Of a stretch of 64,000 nucleotides of DNA, positions 25,526 to 35,665 are shown one piece after another. A model generated the notes under the pieces. That model was not told the DNA's origin and made no database searches. It worked only from the letters and a program-made list of their open reading frames with translations. A program made the translations under genes and the position numbers. Origin of the DNA: Methylophaga sp. 41_12_T18 (lineage in GTDB: Bacteria > Pseudomonadota > Gammaproteobacteria > Nitrosococcales > Methylophagaceae); assembly GCA_002163115.1 (NCBI GenBank), contig MAAI01000052.1, positions 1-64,000 on the forward strand. Reading direction: 5' to 3'. Within the stretch, counting starts at the first letter, position 1. Each line of letters begins with the position of its first letter.

Positions 25526-27922
25526 ATGTTTCGTTTTTTTCGCCACTTACTGACCTTAATAATAATCTCATCAGGCCTTATTGCAATAGCTATTGCAATA
25601 ATTTATTCCACTTTGGCCCCAAACCTACCTGATGCTGCGACACTCAGAGAAACGCAACTGCAAGTGCCTCTACGCATTTTTAGCGCCGAAGAGCGGTTAA
25701 TTGCCGAGTTTGGTGAAAAAAGACGTATTCCAACTGAATACCATGAAATCCCTCAACATCTGATTCATGCCATCCTAGCTTCCGAAGACGATCGTTTCTT
25801 TGAACATCCTGGCGTCGATTACCATGGTTTATTACGAGCGGCTTATTCTTTAGTTACGACTGGAGCAAAGGCGCAAGGGGGAAGCACAATCACCATGCAG
25901 GTCGCTCGCAACTTCTTTCTTAGTCGCGAGAAAACATATGTAAGAAAACTCAATGAGATTATTCTGGCACTTCAAATTGAGCAAGCATTAACCAAAGAAG
26001 AAATTCTAACACTGTATTTAAATAAAATTTATCTTGGTAACCGGGCTTATGGTGTCGGTGCTGCAGCCAATGTTTACTACGGTAAACCTTTACAAGAACT
26101 AAATTTGCCTCAATTTGCAATGATTGCAGGCCTGCCTAAAGCGCCGTCTAAATTTAACCCGCTCGCCAACCCTGAAAGAGCGCAATTACGTAGAGACTAT
26201 GTACTACGCCGCATGTGGGAAGTCGGTTTTATTAGCCAACAAGATTACCGCACAGCGGTTCAAGCACCGATTACCGCCAGTTTCCATAGTCGTGATGTAG
26301 AAGTCTATGCACCCTATGTCGCTGAAATGATACGCACCCAATTAATCGAACAATTTGGTGATGATGCATACAATGCTGGCTTTAATGTCTATACAACAAT
26401 CAGAGCAGACCATCAGCAAGCAGCAAACACGGCCTTGCAATCCGCATTATTGGCCTATGACAAACGACATGGTTTTCGAGGAGCAATTCAAACCTTTGAG
26501 TTAACAGATGATCTTTCTGCCGAGACATATGAACAAATGATCTCTGCATATGATTCAATCGGACCATTACATCCTGGTTTAGTAACAACTATTAACAATG
26601 ACGTCGCCACCATCTATATTCAAGATACTGGTTACGTGGACTTAACACTGTCTTCGCTGAAGTGGGCTAGAAAACAACTCTCAACTAATAGCCGTGGAAA
26701 AATACCTAAAAAAATATCTGATGTCCTAAATGTCGGTGACCTGATCTATTTGCATCAAAATCAGCACCGACAATGGCAGTTAGCACAACTACCTGAAGCT
26801 CAAGGTGCCTTAGTAGCTGTAGCTCCTTTTGATGGCGCTGTCACCGCTTTAAATGGTGGTTTTGAGTATTTTCAAAATAAATTTAACCGGGCCACTAAAT
26901 CTCGCCGTCAACCTGGCTCGGGATTTAAACCTTTTATCTATTCAGCCGCCTTGGATAAAGGCTATACCGCGGCCAGTATTATCAATGATGCACCGGTCGT
27001 ATTTGATGATCCAGGACTAGAAAATGTTTGGCGTCCAGAAAACTATAGTGGCAAATTTTTTGGTCCTACCCGGTTAAGAGTCGCATTAACCAATTCACGT
27101 AACCTTGTATCCATTCGCTTATTGCGTGATATCACAGCAGCTTATGCTATCAACCATGCCAAAAAATTTGGTTTCGATAGCTCACAAATGCCCAAAAACC
27201 TATCTTTAGCTCTCGGTAGTGGTAATGCCGCGCCATGGGATATGGCCAAAGCTTATGCTGCACTTGCCAATGGAGGTTACCGGGTTGAGCCATACATCAT
27301 TCAGCGTATTGAAGATGCCCATGGCAATATTATCATGCAAGCACAGCCTGCTACGGTATGTGAGAGCTGCCCTATCGGTATCGCTGATGATAATGCCGAC
27401 AGTACGCTTGGCTTTCGACCTGCGAAACGCATTATTTCGCCACAAAATGCCTATCTCATGAATAGTTTATTACGTGATGTTGTGCGTTATGGCACCGGTA
27501 GAAAAGCCTTATCTTTAGGAAGAACAGATCTCGCTGGCAAGACAGGCACCACAAATGACCAAGTAGATGCTTGGTTTAACGGCTTTAACCCTGAGCTTGT
27601 AGCAATCAGCTGGGTTGGCTTTGATTCTCCAAAAACCTTAGGTAGATATGAAACTGGTGGTCGAGCAGCACTGCCTATGTGGATAGACTTTATGAAGGTC
27701 GCTTTAAAAGATGTTCCCGATGAGCCCTTACAGCAACCAGTTGATATGGTGACAGTCAAAATAGATCCAGAATCAGGGCTGCTCGCGCCAGCCAATGCCA
27801 GCAATGCGATCTACGAAACATTCCGTAAGCAGTTCCTACCACAAGAAATGGAACCAGAAATAACTACCATTGTTGACAATGGTAATGACTCATCAGCATC
27901 ACCTATTATTGATTTGTTCTAG
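25526..27922 (+). CDS. mrcA: Penicillin-binding protein 1A, bifunctional glycosyltransferase/transpeptidase
   Basis: Class A PBP that polymerises and cross-links peptidoglycan (also called ponA). One N-terminal transmembrane helix (LLTLIIISSGLIAIAIAIIY) is followed by the GT51 domain with catalytic Glu in ASEDDRFFEHPG, GGSTITMQVARN and LNKIYLGNRAYGV. After an OB-like insert comes the transpeptidase with SxxK in GSGFKPF, SxN in TNSRN and KTGTT. An ATG at 25526 (MFRFFRHLL) is favoured over the TTG at 25505. It is divergent from pilM and about 798 residues, the usual length. Confidence 0.95.
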   Translation: MFRFFRHLLTLIIISSGLIAIAIAIIYSTLAPNLPDAATLRETQLQVPLRIFSAEERLIAEFGEKRRIPTEYHEIPQHLIHAILASEDDRFFEHPGVDYHGLLRAAYSLVTTGAKAQGGSTITMQVARNFFLSREKTYVRKLNEIILALQIEQALTKEEILTLYLNKIYLGNRAYGVGAAANVYYGKPLQELNLPQFAMIAGLPKAPSKFNPLANPERAQLRRDYVLRRMWEVGFISQQDYRTAVQAPITASFHSRDVEVYAPYVAEMIRTQLIEQFGDDAYNAGFNVYTTIRADHQQAANTALQSALLAYDKRHGFRGAIQTFELTDDLSAETYEQMISAYDSIGPLHPGLVTTINNDVATIYIQDTGYVDLTLSSLKWARKQLSTNSRGKIPKKISDVLNVGDLIYLHQNQHRQWQLAQLPEAQGALVAVAPFDGAVTALNGGFEYFQNKFNRATKSRRQPGSGFKPFIYSAALDKGYTAASIINDAPVVFDDPGLENVWRPENYSGKFFGPTRLRVALTNSRNLVSIRLLRDITAAYAINHAKKFGFDSSQMPKNLSLALGSGNAAPWDMAKAYAALANGGYRVEPYIIQRIEDAHGNIIMQAQPATVCESCPIGIADDNADSTLGFRPAKRIISPQNAYLMNSLLRDVVRYGTGRKALSLGRTDLAGKTGTTNDQVDAWFNGFNPELVAISWVGFDSPKTLGRYETGGRAALPMWIDFMKVALKDVPDEPLQQPVDMVTVKIDPESGLLAPANASNAIYETFRKQFLPQEMEPEITTIVDNGNDSSASPIIDLF

Positions 27923-27936
27923 TAGCTACGGTGGAC

Positions 27937-29421
27937 TTACTTGACTCGTTTTACTGTCTCGCCTAGTTTTAGCTCTTTATTAGGATAATGACCATTTAAC
28001 AACTGTAGTTGTTGTCTAGCACTATTGGTAATTCGAGAATGTGCAGCCCAGACGTTATAACTATCATATTTAGTCACTGTCACTACATCTAACATTAACG
28101 CTTTGGCTAAATGAACTTCATCACTAGTTAGTGCATGGAAACTACGAGCAGTAGCTAGAAAATGATGATCAACGGTCTTAAACTCGTTACCATCGGTCAC
28201 AGTAGCAAAAAAGATAAATGCTCGGTCTAACAAATAAATAACTGCAACACGTGCCGGTTTACTCTGAATTTCCAACAGGCCGGTATAACCTTCCAAGCCA
28301 TGTTCATTAAGAGCTTGTCCAGACTTTAACTTAGCAATTTTTAATCTCTGTTTAATGAACTCTTTTGGTGATAGTTTGCGATTAATATCAGCAGCGCCCA
28401 TTTCAATGATGGCTTTTCCTTGATTAGAAATAGCTTGCAGACTATCTGGATTATTATTGATTTGCCAACCTAAGGGGAAATCAACAGCAAAAGCCATTTC
28501 TTTATGATAAAAATGATTTTCGCTACGGATACCTTGTTGTTCGCTATCACCAAAGATCATTCCGTTGATACGTCGTAAATACTCTAAACGGCCGACTTCA
28601 GCTTGATCAGCTCCAGCATATTTATCAGCGGCGGCGACCACTTCTTGTAATCGCGTGTCATTATCTGGATGACTGGCAAATAAACCGTGATAACCGCTCG
28701 CTTCACGACCTTGTTGCTTGGCCTGTTCAGCAGCAAACGTTTCTTGATCTTTCAATACTCGAATGACACTCATCATCGCTTGAGGTTCATAACCAGAACG
28801 AGCAAGGTACTCGGCGCCTAAGGCATCGGATTGCAATTCATGCTCTCGGCCATAACCACTGAGTAAGGCGCCACCCAATATATTGAATAAATCTTGAGAC
28901 GGTGCAGCACGAAGCTCAGGAAATAAGATTGCACCGATGGTATAACCGATATTAGCGGCTTGAGCTGCACTTTGTTGGCGTACACCGTGTCGAGCAGTGA
29001 CATGACCTATTTCATGACCTAATACCGCAGCCAACTCTGCTTCAGAGTTTAAATAAGCCATTAAGCCACGAGTGATGTAGATATACCCCCCCGGCAGGGC
29101 AAAAGCATTAATAACCGGCGAGTCTAAAACGGTAAAGCGATAAATAAGATCTTTGCGATGGCTCACCTCGGCAAGACGATCACCGACTGACTGCACATAC
29201 TTCTGCACTAACTCATCTTCATAACGACCATATTGGGCAATAATTTTAGGATGGTTGGTTCGACCGATCGTTATTTCACTATCTTCACTCAACATTACGA
29301 AATCATGCTCGCCACTGACTGGGTTTTGAGCACAAGCTGCTAAGCACAAAAACAACAAAGCCCCCACCAAAAGGCGGAGGCTTTGAATTATTTCACGACC
29401 AGTACTGTTAGGTACGTACAT
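27937..29421 (-). CDS. Periplasmic M48 metalloprotease lipoprotein (BepA/LoiP-related)
   Basis: A zinc protease thought to act in outer-membrane protein quality control. The lipoprotein signal has lipobox LAAC (cysteine near residue 30). The M48 core is MLSEDSEITIGRTNHPKI, then HEIGH in ELAAVLGHEIGHVTARHG, with the downstream glutamate in HELQSDALGAEYLARSGY. The C-terminal 220 residues form a separate, poorly recognised domain instead of obvious TPRs. The ATG at 29421 is chosen: the open frame runs further upstream but through rpmE, which is impossible for a secreted lipoprotein. A terminator-like hairpin lies inside the signal-peptide codons. Confidence 0.85.
   Translation of the reverse strand: MYVPNSTGREIIQSLRLLVGALLFLCLAACAQNPVSGEHDFVMLSEDSEITIGRTNHPKIIAQYGRYEDELVQKYVQSVGDRLAEVSHRKDLIYRFTVLDSPVINAFALPGGYIYITRGLMAYLNSEAELAAVLGHEIGHVTARHGVRQQSAAQAANIGYTIGAILFPELRAAPSQDLFNILGGALLSGYGREHELQSDALGAEYLARSGYEPQAMMSVIRVLKDQETFAAEQAKQQGREASGYHGLFASHPDNDTRLQEVVAAADKYAGADQAEVGRLEYLRRINGMIFGDSEQQGIRSENHFYHKEMAFAVDFPLGWQINNNPDSLQAISNQGKAIIEMGAADINRKLSPKEFIKQRLKIAKLKSGQALNEHGLEGYTGLLEIQSKPARVAVIYLLDRAFIFFATVTDGNEFKTVDHHFLATARSFHALTSDEVHLAKALMLDVVTVTKYDSYNVWAAHSRITNSARQQLQLLNGHYPNKELKLGETVKRVK
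29357..29384 (-). terminator. Terminator-like hairpin inside the M48 protease signal-peptide codons
   Basis: On the minus strand AAAGCCTCCGCC, loop TTTT, GGTGGGGGCTTT pairs along 12 positions if G-U pairs are allowed, then GTTGTTTTTG follows. It lies 80 bp after the rpmE stop but about 37 bp into the protease gene, so it may attenuate read-through from rpmE. Confidence 0.45.
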
Positions 29422-29464
29422 GTTCAATCTCGTATTAAATTGACCACGTAATTGGTCTGGAAAC

Positions 29465-29665
29465 TTATTTTCCGTATTTTTGACGGAATTTATCAACACG
29501 GCCAGCAGTATCAAGCATTTTTTGCTTACCAGTGTAGAAAGGATGACATTCTGCACATACATCCAAAGTCAAAGCGCTGCTACGTGTAGAGCGAGTTTTA
29601 AAGTTATTACCACAGCTACAGGTAACATCAATCTCGTTGTATTCTGGATGGATATCCGCTTTCAT
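29465..29665 (-). CDS. rpmE: 50S ribosomal protein L31, zinc-binding form
   Basis: A 66-residue large-subunit ribosomal protein at the subunit interface. It opens with [12 protein letters not shown] and carries the zinc-ligand type cysteines in TCSCGNNF and [14 protein letters not shown], so it is the zinc-containing paralogue that zinc-starved cells replace with a Cys-less form. It ends FRQKYGK. A good sigma70 promoter lies 73 bp upstream of the ATG. Confidence 0.97.
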   Translation of the reverse strand: MKADIHPEYNEIDVTCSCGNNFKTRSTRSSALTLDVCAECHPFYTGKQKMLDTAGRVDKFRQKYGK

Positions 29666-29737
29666 ATCTGTACTCGTCTGTTATGTTTACTAAAAATTTA
29701 TACCACAAAATTTAAATGTGGACTTGTGAACCGCATA

Positions 29738-29766
29738 ATTCTACTGATCTAACTAACTTACAGCAA
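29738..29766 (-). promoter_or_regulatory. Sigma70-type promoter for rpmE
   Basis: On the minus strand TTGCTG (29761-29766), a 17-bp spacer and TAGAAT (29738-29743) stand 73 bp before rpmE. The hexamers match 4 of 6 and 5 of 6. Confidence 0.5.
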
Positions 29767-29797
29767 GTTTTTTTTAAAGACTAGTGAAAAATACATT

Positions 29798-30367
29798 CTA
29801 CTTCTCAGCAATTAGAAAAGCTTGATTACGTAGACCCTGCTGATGATTACCTAACAGTGAATTATCACTGTAGACTCTCACTTTAAGCTCTGAAAACAAA
29901 ACAAGCAACTCATTATCCGCTAACAAATAGTCCGGATTAGATGGGCCTTGCTGAGTTACCTTTTGTTGGCAGTGAGTTTGATAAAACAATAAACCACCCG
30001 GCTTTAACGCCGCAACTAATGAACAACAAAGCGCACGGTCCAGAAAAAAACTCACCACAATTACATCAAAACTATTTAACTTTGGAGGTGACTGAATTAC
30101 ATCATGCACTTGCGGGTAAATAGTCAGATCTTCATTTGTCGCTTGCTGCTGAAGTTGCTCGATAGCAACGGGCGATAAATCCCAAGCATCAACCTTCAAG
30201 CCAGCTTTTGCTAACAAAACTGAGTTTGCACCTAAGCCACAAGCTAAGTCTAACGCTCGTCCTTCTGCAGGCAATAAAAACTGATTTTGCTGCAGTACTG
30301 TTGCAGCTTTCAGCTCACCACGAGGTTGGCTATATGCAGCATCCCACTTTTCTTGGATTGACGACAT
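29798..30367 (-). CDS. Class I SAM-dependent methyltransferase (TehB-like fold), substrate unknown
   Basis: A 189-residue Rossmann-fold methyltransferase. Motif I is LDLACGLGANSVLLAKAG, the acidic loop is VDAWDLSPVAIEQL, and motif IV is FDVIVVSFFLDRAL. The ATG at 30367 lies 2 bp after the trkH stop, so the two genes are coupled; the upstream open frame inside trkH is not used. It resembles small TehB-like or thiopurine-type methyltransferases, but no substrate can be named from the sequence. Confidence 0.75.
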   Translation of the reverse strand: MSSIQEKWDAAYSQPRGELKAATVLQQNQFLLPAEGRALDLACGLGANSVLLAKAGLKVDAWDLSPVAIEQLQQQATNEDLTIYPQVHDVIQSPPKLNSFDVIVVSFFLDRALCCSLVAALKPGGLLFYQTHCQQKVTQQGPSNPDYLLADNELLVLFSELKVRVYSDNSLLGNHQQGLRNQAFLIAEK

Positions 30368-30369
30368 AA

Positions 30370-31821
30370 TTAACGCCTCCAGAAAGCAGGTGTTAATACC
30401 ACTAATAAAGTAAATATCTCTAGTCGTCCTAACAACATAGCAACACACAGCATCCATTTAGATGGAGAGTTTATATCACCGAAATTGACTCCTACCTCCC
30501 CTAAACCTGGACCTAAATTATTCAAACATGCTGTCACCGCCGAAAATGAGGTCACTACATCTAAGCCGGTTGCCATTAAAAATAAATGCATAATACTGAA
30601 ACAAAATACATATAAGGCAAAAAATCCCCATACCGCACCGACCACTTTGTCCGGTAACGCTTTATTGTTAATCTTAATAGCAAAAATCGCATTTGGATGG
30701 ATCAGCCGTAATACTTCACGGTAACCCTGTTTAAACAACAATAGAACTCGAATTACCTTCATGCCGCCGCCAGTAGAACCGGCACAGCCACCTATATAAC
30801 TCGACATCAATAATAAAATAGGCAAGAAACCAGGCCATAAAGAATAATCTGTGGTGGTAAAGCCTGTTGTAGTACCAATTGATACCGCTTGGAATACTCC
30901 TTGATGAACGGCAGTCCAAGGCTCATCAAAGGTATGGGTAAAATACAGGTATGCCGACGTTACCACTGAAATAAGCAGCAATATCGCTAAATAAACACGC
31001 AACTCTGAATCAGCAAGATAATGACGCACACTACGGTGACGCCAGGCTAAAAAATGTAGCGAAAAGTTCATGCCGGCAATTAGCATGAATAGCACCGTTA
31101 CCATCTCAATAGTTGCACTATTAAAATAGCCGATACTGGCATCATGGGTTGAAAAGCCACCGATCGCAACCGTTGAAAAGCTATGACAAACGGCATCAAA
31201 CCAACTCATGCCTGCCCAATAAAAAGCCACTGCACATGCAATGGTTAGTGATAAATAAATCACCCAAAGTGCTTTTGCTGTTTCAGTAATTCGCGGGGTT
31301 AACTTAGAGTCTTTCATTGGACCAGGCGTTTCTGCACGATAAAGCTGCATGCCACCGACGCCGAGTAAAGGCAATATAGCAACCGCTAATACCACGATCC
31401 CCATTCCGCCTAACCACTGTAAAAACTGACGATAAAAGAGTACGCCTTTCGGCAAAGAATCCAGGTCGGTTAATACCGTTGCCCCTGTTGTAGTCAGACC
31501 AGACATTGATTCAAATACCGCATCGGTAAATGACATCACCGGATAAGTCGTTAAGAAAAACGGTAACGCACCAGACAAGCCCAAGGCGATCCAAAACATA
31601 ACCACCACAATAAAACCATCACGAATTTTTAATTCTTTACGATGTTTTCGCACTGGCAGCCATAGCATGGTGCCAATAATTAACAATAAAACAAACGCAG
31701 TAAAAAAGGCCTGGTCTGCTCCATCTTGGTAATACAAAGACACGGCAAGCGGAGGTAACATGGTGATACTGAACAGGCTAAGTAAGAGGCCCAAAATACG
31801 CTGGATGGTCAGGATCTGCAT
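30370..31821 (-). CDS. trkH: Potassium uptake protein TrkH
   Basis: Pore-forming subunit of the Trk potassium transporter. The 483 residues form about ten membrane helices and four selectivity loops, visible as ESMSGLTTTGATVL, CHSFSTVAIGGFST, QAVSIGTTTGFTTTDY and SAVTACLNNLGPGLG. A GGCAGSTGGGMKVIRVLLLF segment follows the third loop. It needs cytoplasmic TrkA, which is not in the window. It is transcribed with the downstream methyltransferase and starts 4 bp after the lnt stop. Confidence 0.95.
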   Translation of the reverse strand: MQILTIQRILGLLLSLFSITMLPPLAVSLYYQDGADQAFFTAFVLLLIIGTMLWLPVRKHRKELKIRDGFIVVVMFWIALGLSGALPFFLTTYPVMSFTDAVFESMSGLTTTGATVLTDLDSLPKGVLFYRQFLQWLGGMGIVVLAVAILPLLGVGGMQLYRAETPGPMKDSKLTPRITETAKALWVIYLSLTIACAVAFYWAGMSWFDAVCHSFSTVAIGGFSTHDASIGYFNSATIEMVTVLFMLIAGMNFSLHFLAWRHRSVRHYLADSELRVYLAILLLISVVTSAYLYFTHTFDEPWTAVHQGVFQAVSIGTTTGFTTTDYSLWPGFLPILLLMSSYIGGCAGSTGGGMKVIRVLLLFKQGYREVLRLIHPNAIFAIKINNKALPDKVVGAVWGFFALYVFCFSIMHLFLMATGLDVVTSFSAVTACLNNLGPGLGEVGVNFGDINSPSKWMLCVAMLLGRLEIFTLLVVLTPAFWRR

Positions 31822-31825
31822 TTGC

Positions 31826-33337
31826 TTATCTGCTTATGGCTTGTTGGTGATTTGTTCGACGATAATACGCCCACACCATCAACATGAACAGTGCCATAAA
31901 TAACATTGGTCGCCGGCCCCAAGTTACATAAGGTGTTTCGCCCTGCCTGGCTTGCACCATGCCTGTTAATACCGCCTCTTCAAACTGGGCAGTTTGTTGC
32001 TTCAACTCACCGTTAAAATCAATTAATGCTGATATGCCATTGGTCGTCGCACGCACAACTGGCCGGCCCATTTCCAAAGCTCGATTACGCGAAATCTGCA
32101 AATGTTGATGCGGTGCAAAAGAATCGCCATACCAGGCATTATTGGTGGCATTAACCAAGATAGAAGCCTCTGGGACAGTCATTAATACTTCATTTGAAAA
32201 AGTATCTTCATAACAGATTGAGACACCAATATCTTGCCCCGCGGCATGTAATAAAGCCTGCCGCGGCTCACCAGCAATAAAGCTAGACATGGGTAAATTA
32301 AAAAAATCGATTAAACCACGTAACCACTCTAGGGGCATGTAATCACCAAAAGGCACTAAATGGCGCTTATGGTAAAAAGCCTCCTCAGAACCTAGCACCA
32401 TCATGCTATTAAAATAATTGCGACTATTGTCTTGCTTAACCGGTAAGCCAACTAAAATATCCGTGTCATTATCACGAGCTAGCTTTGCTAACGGATCAAG
32501 AAAGTAATCTTTGGCTTGATGGTGGAAAACAGTCACCGCGTTCTCTGGCCAAACAATTAAATCACTTTGCCAATTTTGCTCGGTACGCGCTTGATATAGA
32601 GCAAGGGTCTTAAATAACTGTTCGGGACTCCACTTAATATCTTGTGGAATATTGCCTTGGATCAAACTGACTCTTATCGGCTCGTCTTTAGGGGAAGTCC
32701 AAATATTTTGCTGCAAGAGGCTGCCAGCCAGCCAAATAACAATTACCGGCATCAATAACCACCAGCGACTAAAGAGATAACTCGCAGCTAATAAACCAGC
32801 CGACAGTGCAACTAACCACGACACTCCTAAAACACCTATCACCGGCGTATAACCTGCTAAAGGCCCTGCTATTTGACTGATACCTAATTCCAACCATGGA
32901 AAACCAGTCAAAAACCAAGATTTAAACCACTCAAAGCCTAACCAACTAACAGGCAATAATAGAATCAAATCTAAACTAGAAAAAATCGTGCCCGTTAACC
33001 GCTTTATCAAGACAGCAAGTGCAGCTATATATAACGATAAAAAACTAACAAATAACGCCGTTAAGAGACTCGCTAACAAGACATTGGCATGACCAAAGTC
33101 ATGAATCGCGACATAGACCCATGATACACCGACCCCAAACATGCCTAAGCCAAATAAAAACCCACGCCAGGCAGCTGTTTTAGTGGCTACGTTATGCCAA
33201 CTGAGAAAAAGTAGCAGCAAACTAATGACCGCTACAGGGAAGAAATCAAATGGCGAAAACGCTAGAGGTAAGATTGCGCCAGCAATCAAGGCAACAGCAT
33301 TCCCTTTCTGTCCTAACCAGCCTTGAAAATTGTTAAT
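31826..33337 (-). CDS. lnt: Apolipoprotein N-acyltransferase, probable AUU start
   Basis: Inner-membrane enzyme adding the third acyl chain to lipoproteins. Six to seven N-terminal helices precede a nitrilase-type domain with the triad Glu in WPENAVTVFH, Lys in KRHLVPFGDYMPL and Cys in SICYEDTF. The usual start codons give only a TTG at 33289, beginning MIAGAILPLAFSP. However, the frame upstream encodes INNFQGWLGQKGNAVA, which matches the normal Lnt N-terminus. An ATT at 33337 sits 8 bp after GGAG at the corC end. I therefore place the start there; 33289 is the conservative alternative. Confidence 0.9.
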   Translation of the reverse strand: MNNFQGWLGQKGNAVALIAGAILPLAFSPFDFFPVAVISLLLLFLSWHNVATKTAAWRGFLFGLGMFGVGVSWVYVAIHDFGHANVLLASLLTALFVSFLSLYIAALAVLIKRLTGTIFSSLDLILLLPVSWLGFEWFKSWFLTGFPWLELGISQIAGPLAGYTPVIGVLGVSWLVALSAGLLAASYLFSRWWLLMPVIVIWLAGSLLQQNIWTSPKDEPIRVSLIQGNIPQDIKWSPEQLFKTLALYQARTEQNWQSDLIVWPENAVTVFHHQAKDYFLDPLAKLARDNDTDILVGLPVKQDNSRNYFNSMMVLGSEEAFYHKRHLVPFGDYMPLEWLRGLIDFFNLPMSSFIAGEPRQALLHAAGQDIGVSICYEDTFSNEVLMTVPEASILVNATNNAWYGDSFAPHQHLQISRNRALEMGRPVVRATTNGISALIDFNGELKQQTAQFEEAVLTGMVQARQGETPYVTWGRRPMLFMALFMLMVWAYYRRTNHQQAISR

Positions 33338-33342
33338 TTTTA

Positions 33343-34212
33343 TTACTCCGTTTCGTTATCTTGTGGCTCAGGCTCAGCTAAAATATCCATCTCCAGCAGA
33401 TGAACACGACGGTTATCTGCCCGTACTACGGTAAACTGAAAGCTCTCAATCATGATTTTTTCATCGCGCTCAGGCATATGGCCAAATTGATTGACAACAT
33501 AACCACCGATGGTATCAAAATCGGCATCACTCCACTCCGAATCAAAAGCCTCATTAAAGTCTTCAATCGATGTTAAGGCCTTGATTGTGTAACTGGTTTC
33601 ACTGCGTTTTAAAATCGGGGCATCATCGTCAATATCGTGCTCATCTTCAATCTCACCAACGATCTGCTCCAATACATTTTCAATGGTAATAATACCGGCC
33701 ACACCACCATATTCATCCACCACGATCGCCATATGATTGCGACGAGCACGAAACTCACGCAACAATACATTCAGTCGTTTACTTTCCGGAATAAAAACCG
33801 CCGGCCGTAATAACTCACGCAAATCAAAGTCAAACTTGCTATTAGTGACCACTGCAGATAACAAATCTTTGGCTAATAAGATACCGATAACATCATCACG
33901 GTCATCGTCTATTACCGGAAAACGAGAATGGGCCGTTTCAGTAATCAGTTTTAAGGTATCTTCTGCTGTAGCATCTTTCGACACCATCACGACTTGCGAG
34001 CGAGGGAGCATAATATCCCGTGCCTGCATATCTGATACGTTTAACGCTCCTTCAACAATCGATAAAGCTTCAGCATCAAGGATATGACGCTGGGCAGCAT
34101 CGCGGATCAATTCAATTAATTGTGTTTGGTCTTCCAGCTTCAGGAACTTACTGCCTAAACGTTTAAACCAAGATTGTTTTTTAGTTGATCTACTCAGTCG
34201 TCCGTCACTCAT
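33343..34212 (-). CDS. corC: CBS-domain protein CorC (magnesium/cobalt efflux family)
   Basis: A 289-residue cytosolic protein with two CBS domains ([20 protein letters not shown] and [20 protein letters not shown], each ending in a DD/E-G-VxG-I strand) and a C-terminal CorC_HlyC domain ([31 protein letters not shown]). It lacks the DUF21 membrane part, as E. coli YbeX/CorC does. Its start overlaps the ybeY stop by 4 bp. The miaB-phoH-ybeY-corC-lnt order is conserved in gammaproteobacteria and suggests an RNA/envelope stress operon. Confidence 0.93.
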   Translation of the reverse strand: MSDGRLSRSTKKQSWFKRLGSKFLKLEDQTQLIELIRDAAQRHILDAEALSIVEGALNVSDMQARDIMLPRSQVVMVSKDATAEDTLKLITETAHSRFPVIDDDRDDVIGILLAKDLLSAVVTNSKFDFDLRELLRPAVFIPESKRLNVLLREFRARRNHMAIVVDEYGGVAGIITIENVLEQIVGEIEDEHDIDDDAPILKRSETSYTIKALTSIEDFNEAFDSEWSDADFDTIGGYVVNQFGHMPERDEKIMIESFQFTVVRADNRRVHLLEMDILAEPEPQDNETE

Positions 34213-34673
34213 TTGCTGTTCTCTTGATCAAGATAAGGATTCTCAATTTTCAATGATTGCAAAAGTGTTACTTCTAACGCTTCCATATGTTCTGCTTCAT
34301 CGCTGTCAATATGATCATAACCTAATAGATGTAAACAACCATGAATCACCATATGAGCCCAATGATCATTGACTGCTTTATGTTGCTGCTCAGCTTCTTG
34401 TTCGACAACCGAATGACAAATCACCAAATCACCTAATAGCCGAGGCTCCATCGGTATGGGTGAATCGAAAGGAAAAGACAATACATTGGTTGGTTTATCC
34501 TTGCCTCGATAAGTTGAGTTTAACTCTTCGCTCTCATCCGCAGCAACCAGACGAATACTCAACTCACATGCTTGCTCGACTTCTTGCAAAGCGAGCTCAG
34601 CCCAACGTTGAAAATCGGCCTCTTCTGGCAGTGAAGCTTCACAGGCAACTTGCAGATCAACAATCACTGTCAT
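34209..34673 (-). CDS. ybeY: Endoribonuclease YbeY
   Basis: Metal-dependent RNase involved in 16S rRNA maturation and ribosome quality control. The 154-residue product has the zinc motif [11 protein letters not shown] (H-x3-H-x5-H) near the C-terminus, plus [16 protein letters not shown] and [11 protein letters not shown]. An ATG at 34673, one base after the phoH stop, gives [11 protein letters not shown], the normal start. The longer frame from 34697 runs into phoH and is less likely. Confidence 0.94.
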   Translation of the reverse strand: MTVIVDLQVACEASLPEEADFQRWAELALQEVEQACELSIRLVAADESEELNSTYRGKDKPTNVLSFPFDSPIPMEPRLLGDLVICHSVVEQEAEQQHKAVNDHWAHMVIHGCLHLLGYDHIDSDEAEHMEALEVTLLQSLKIENPYLDQENSK

Positions 34674-34674
34674 G

Positions 34675-35646
34675 TTATGAACTTTCAGCCTTTTCATAAG
34701 CTAACACAACTTTTTGCACTAAAGCATGGCGCACGATGTCCTTAGCTTGGAAAAAGGTAAAACCAATCCCTTCCACATCTTTTAATACATCAATGACATG
34801 ACGCAAACCAGACTTTTGCGAACTCGGTAAATCAACTTGAGTAATATCACCAGTAATCACCGCAGTCGAGTTATAACCTAGTCGAGTCAAAAACATCTTC
34901 ATTTGCTCAGTGGTGGTATTTTGCGCTTCATCCAAAATGATAAATGATTCATTCAATGTTCGACCACGCATATAGGCCAATGGTGCAACTTCAATCACAT
35001 TGCGTTCAATTAATTTAGCGACACGCTCAAAACCAAGCATTTCATACAAGGCATCATATAAAGGTCGTAAATAAGGATCGACTTTTTGACTGAGATCGCC
35101 AGGTAAAAAGCCTAAACGTTCTCCCGCTTCAACCGCAGGCCTAACTAATATTATCCGGCGTGCAAAGTCACGTTCTAAGGCTTCAACAGCACAAGCGACA
35201 GCAAGATATGTTTTACCAGTACCTGCTGGACCAATACCAAAGTTGATATCGTGAGTCATCACCCGTTGCAAATAGTCTTGCTGGTTTTTACCGCGCGCCT
35301 TAACTAAACCTCGCTTGGTTTTAATAACCACTTCTTTTTGTTCAACAGCTGCCAGTATTTCTTGACCGCCCATTTGGCGAATAGCCAGGTGCACTTGCTC
35401 TGCCACTAACACTGTTTGTGCAGTTTCAGCATACAGTTCATGAATCACATCTTGCACACCCGCTAAAATTTCATTTTTACCAATAATTTGAAATTTACCA
35501 CCGCGGTTATTGATTTCTACACCAAAACTACGTTCCATCATTCGAAGATGCTCATCCAAATGACCACAAAGGTTTGCTAAGCGAGGGTTATCAATAGGAC
35601 TAAGTTCAAAACTAATATTGTCGAGCACAGGGGAGGTTGTTGTCAC
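34675..35646 (-). CDS. ybeZ: PhoH-like ATPase (YbeZ)
   Basis: P-loop ATPase of the PhoH family that partners YbeY in RNA metabolism. The core shows [19 protein letters not shown] (Walker A), [37 protein letters not shown] (Walker B) and [14 protein letters not shown] at 35646 with AGGA 9-10 bp upstream gives [10 protein letters not shown] and places the gene just after the miaB stop. The longer frame to 35700 overlaps miaB and lacks support. About 323 residues, the usual size. Confidence 0.93.
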   Translation of the reverse strand: MTTTSPVLDNISFELSPIDNPRLANLCGHLDEHLRMMERSFGVEINNRGGKFQIIGKNEILAGVQDVIHELYAETAQTVLVAEQVHLAIRQMGGQEILAAVEQKEVVIKTKRGLVKARGKNQQDYLQRVMTHDINFGIGPAGTGKTYLAVACAVEALERDFARRIILVRPAVEAGERLGFLPGDLSQKVDPYLRPLYDALYEMLGFERVAKLIERNVIEVAPLAYMRGRTLNESFIILDEAQNTTTEQMKMFLTRLGYNSTAVITGDITQVDLPSSQKSGLRHVIDVLKDVEGIGFTFFQAKDIVRHALVQKVVLAYEKAESS

Positions 35647-35665
35647 AAATATATTCCTAATAAGC

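Noticed and set aside
29422-29562. Longer N-terminus of the M48 protease
   Set aside because: It would overlap rpmE, and the lipoprotein signal is only sensible from the ATG at 29421.
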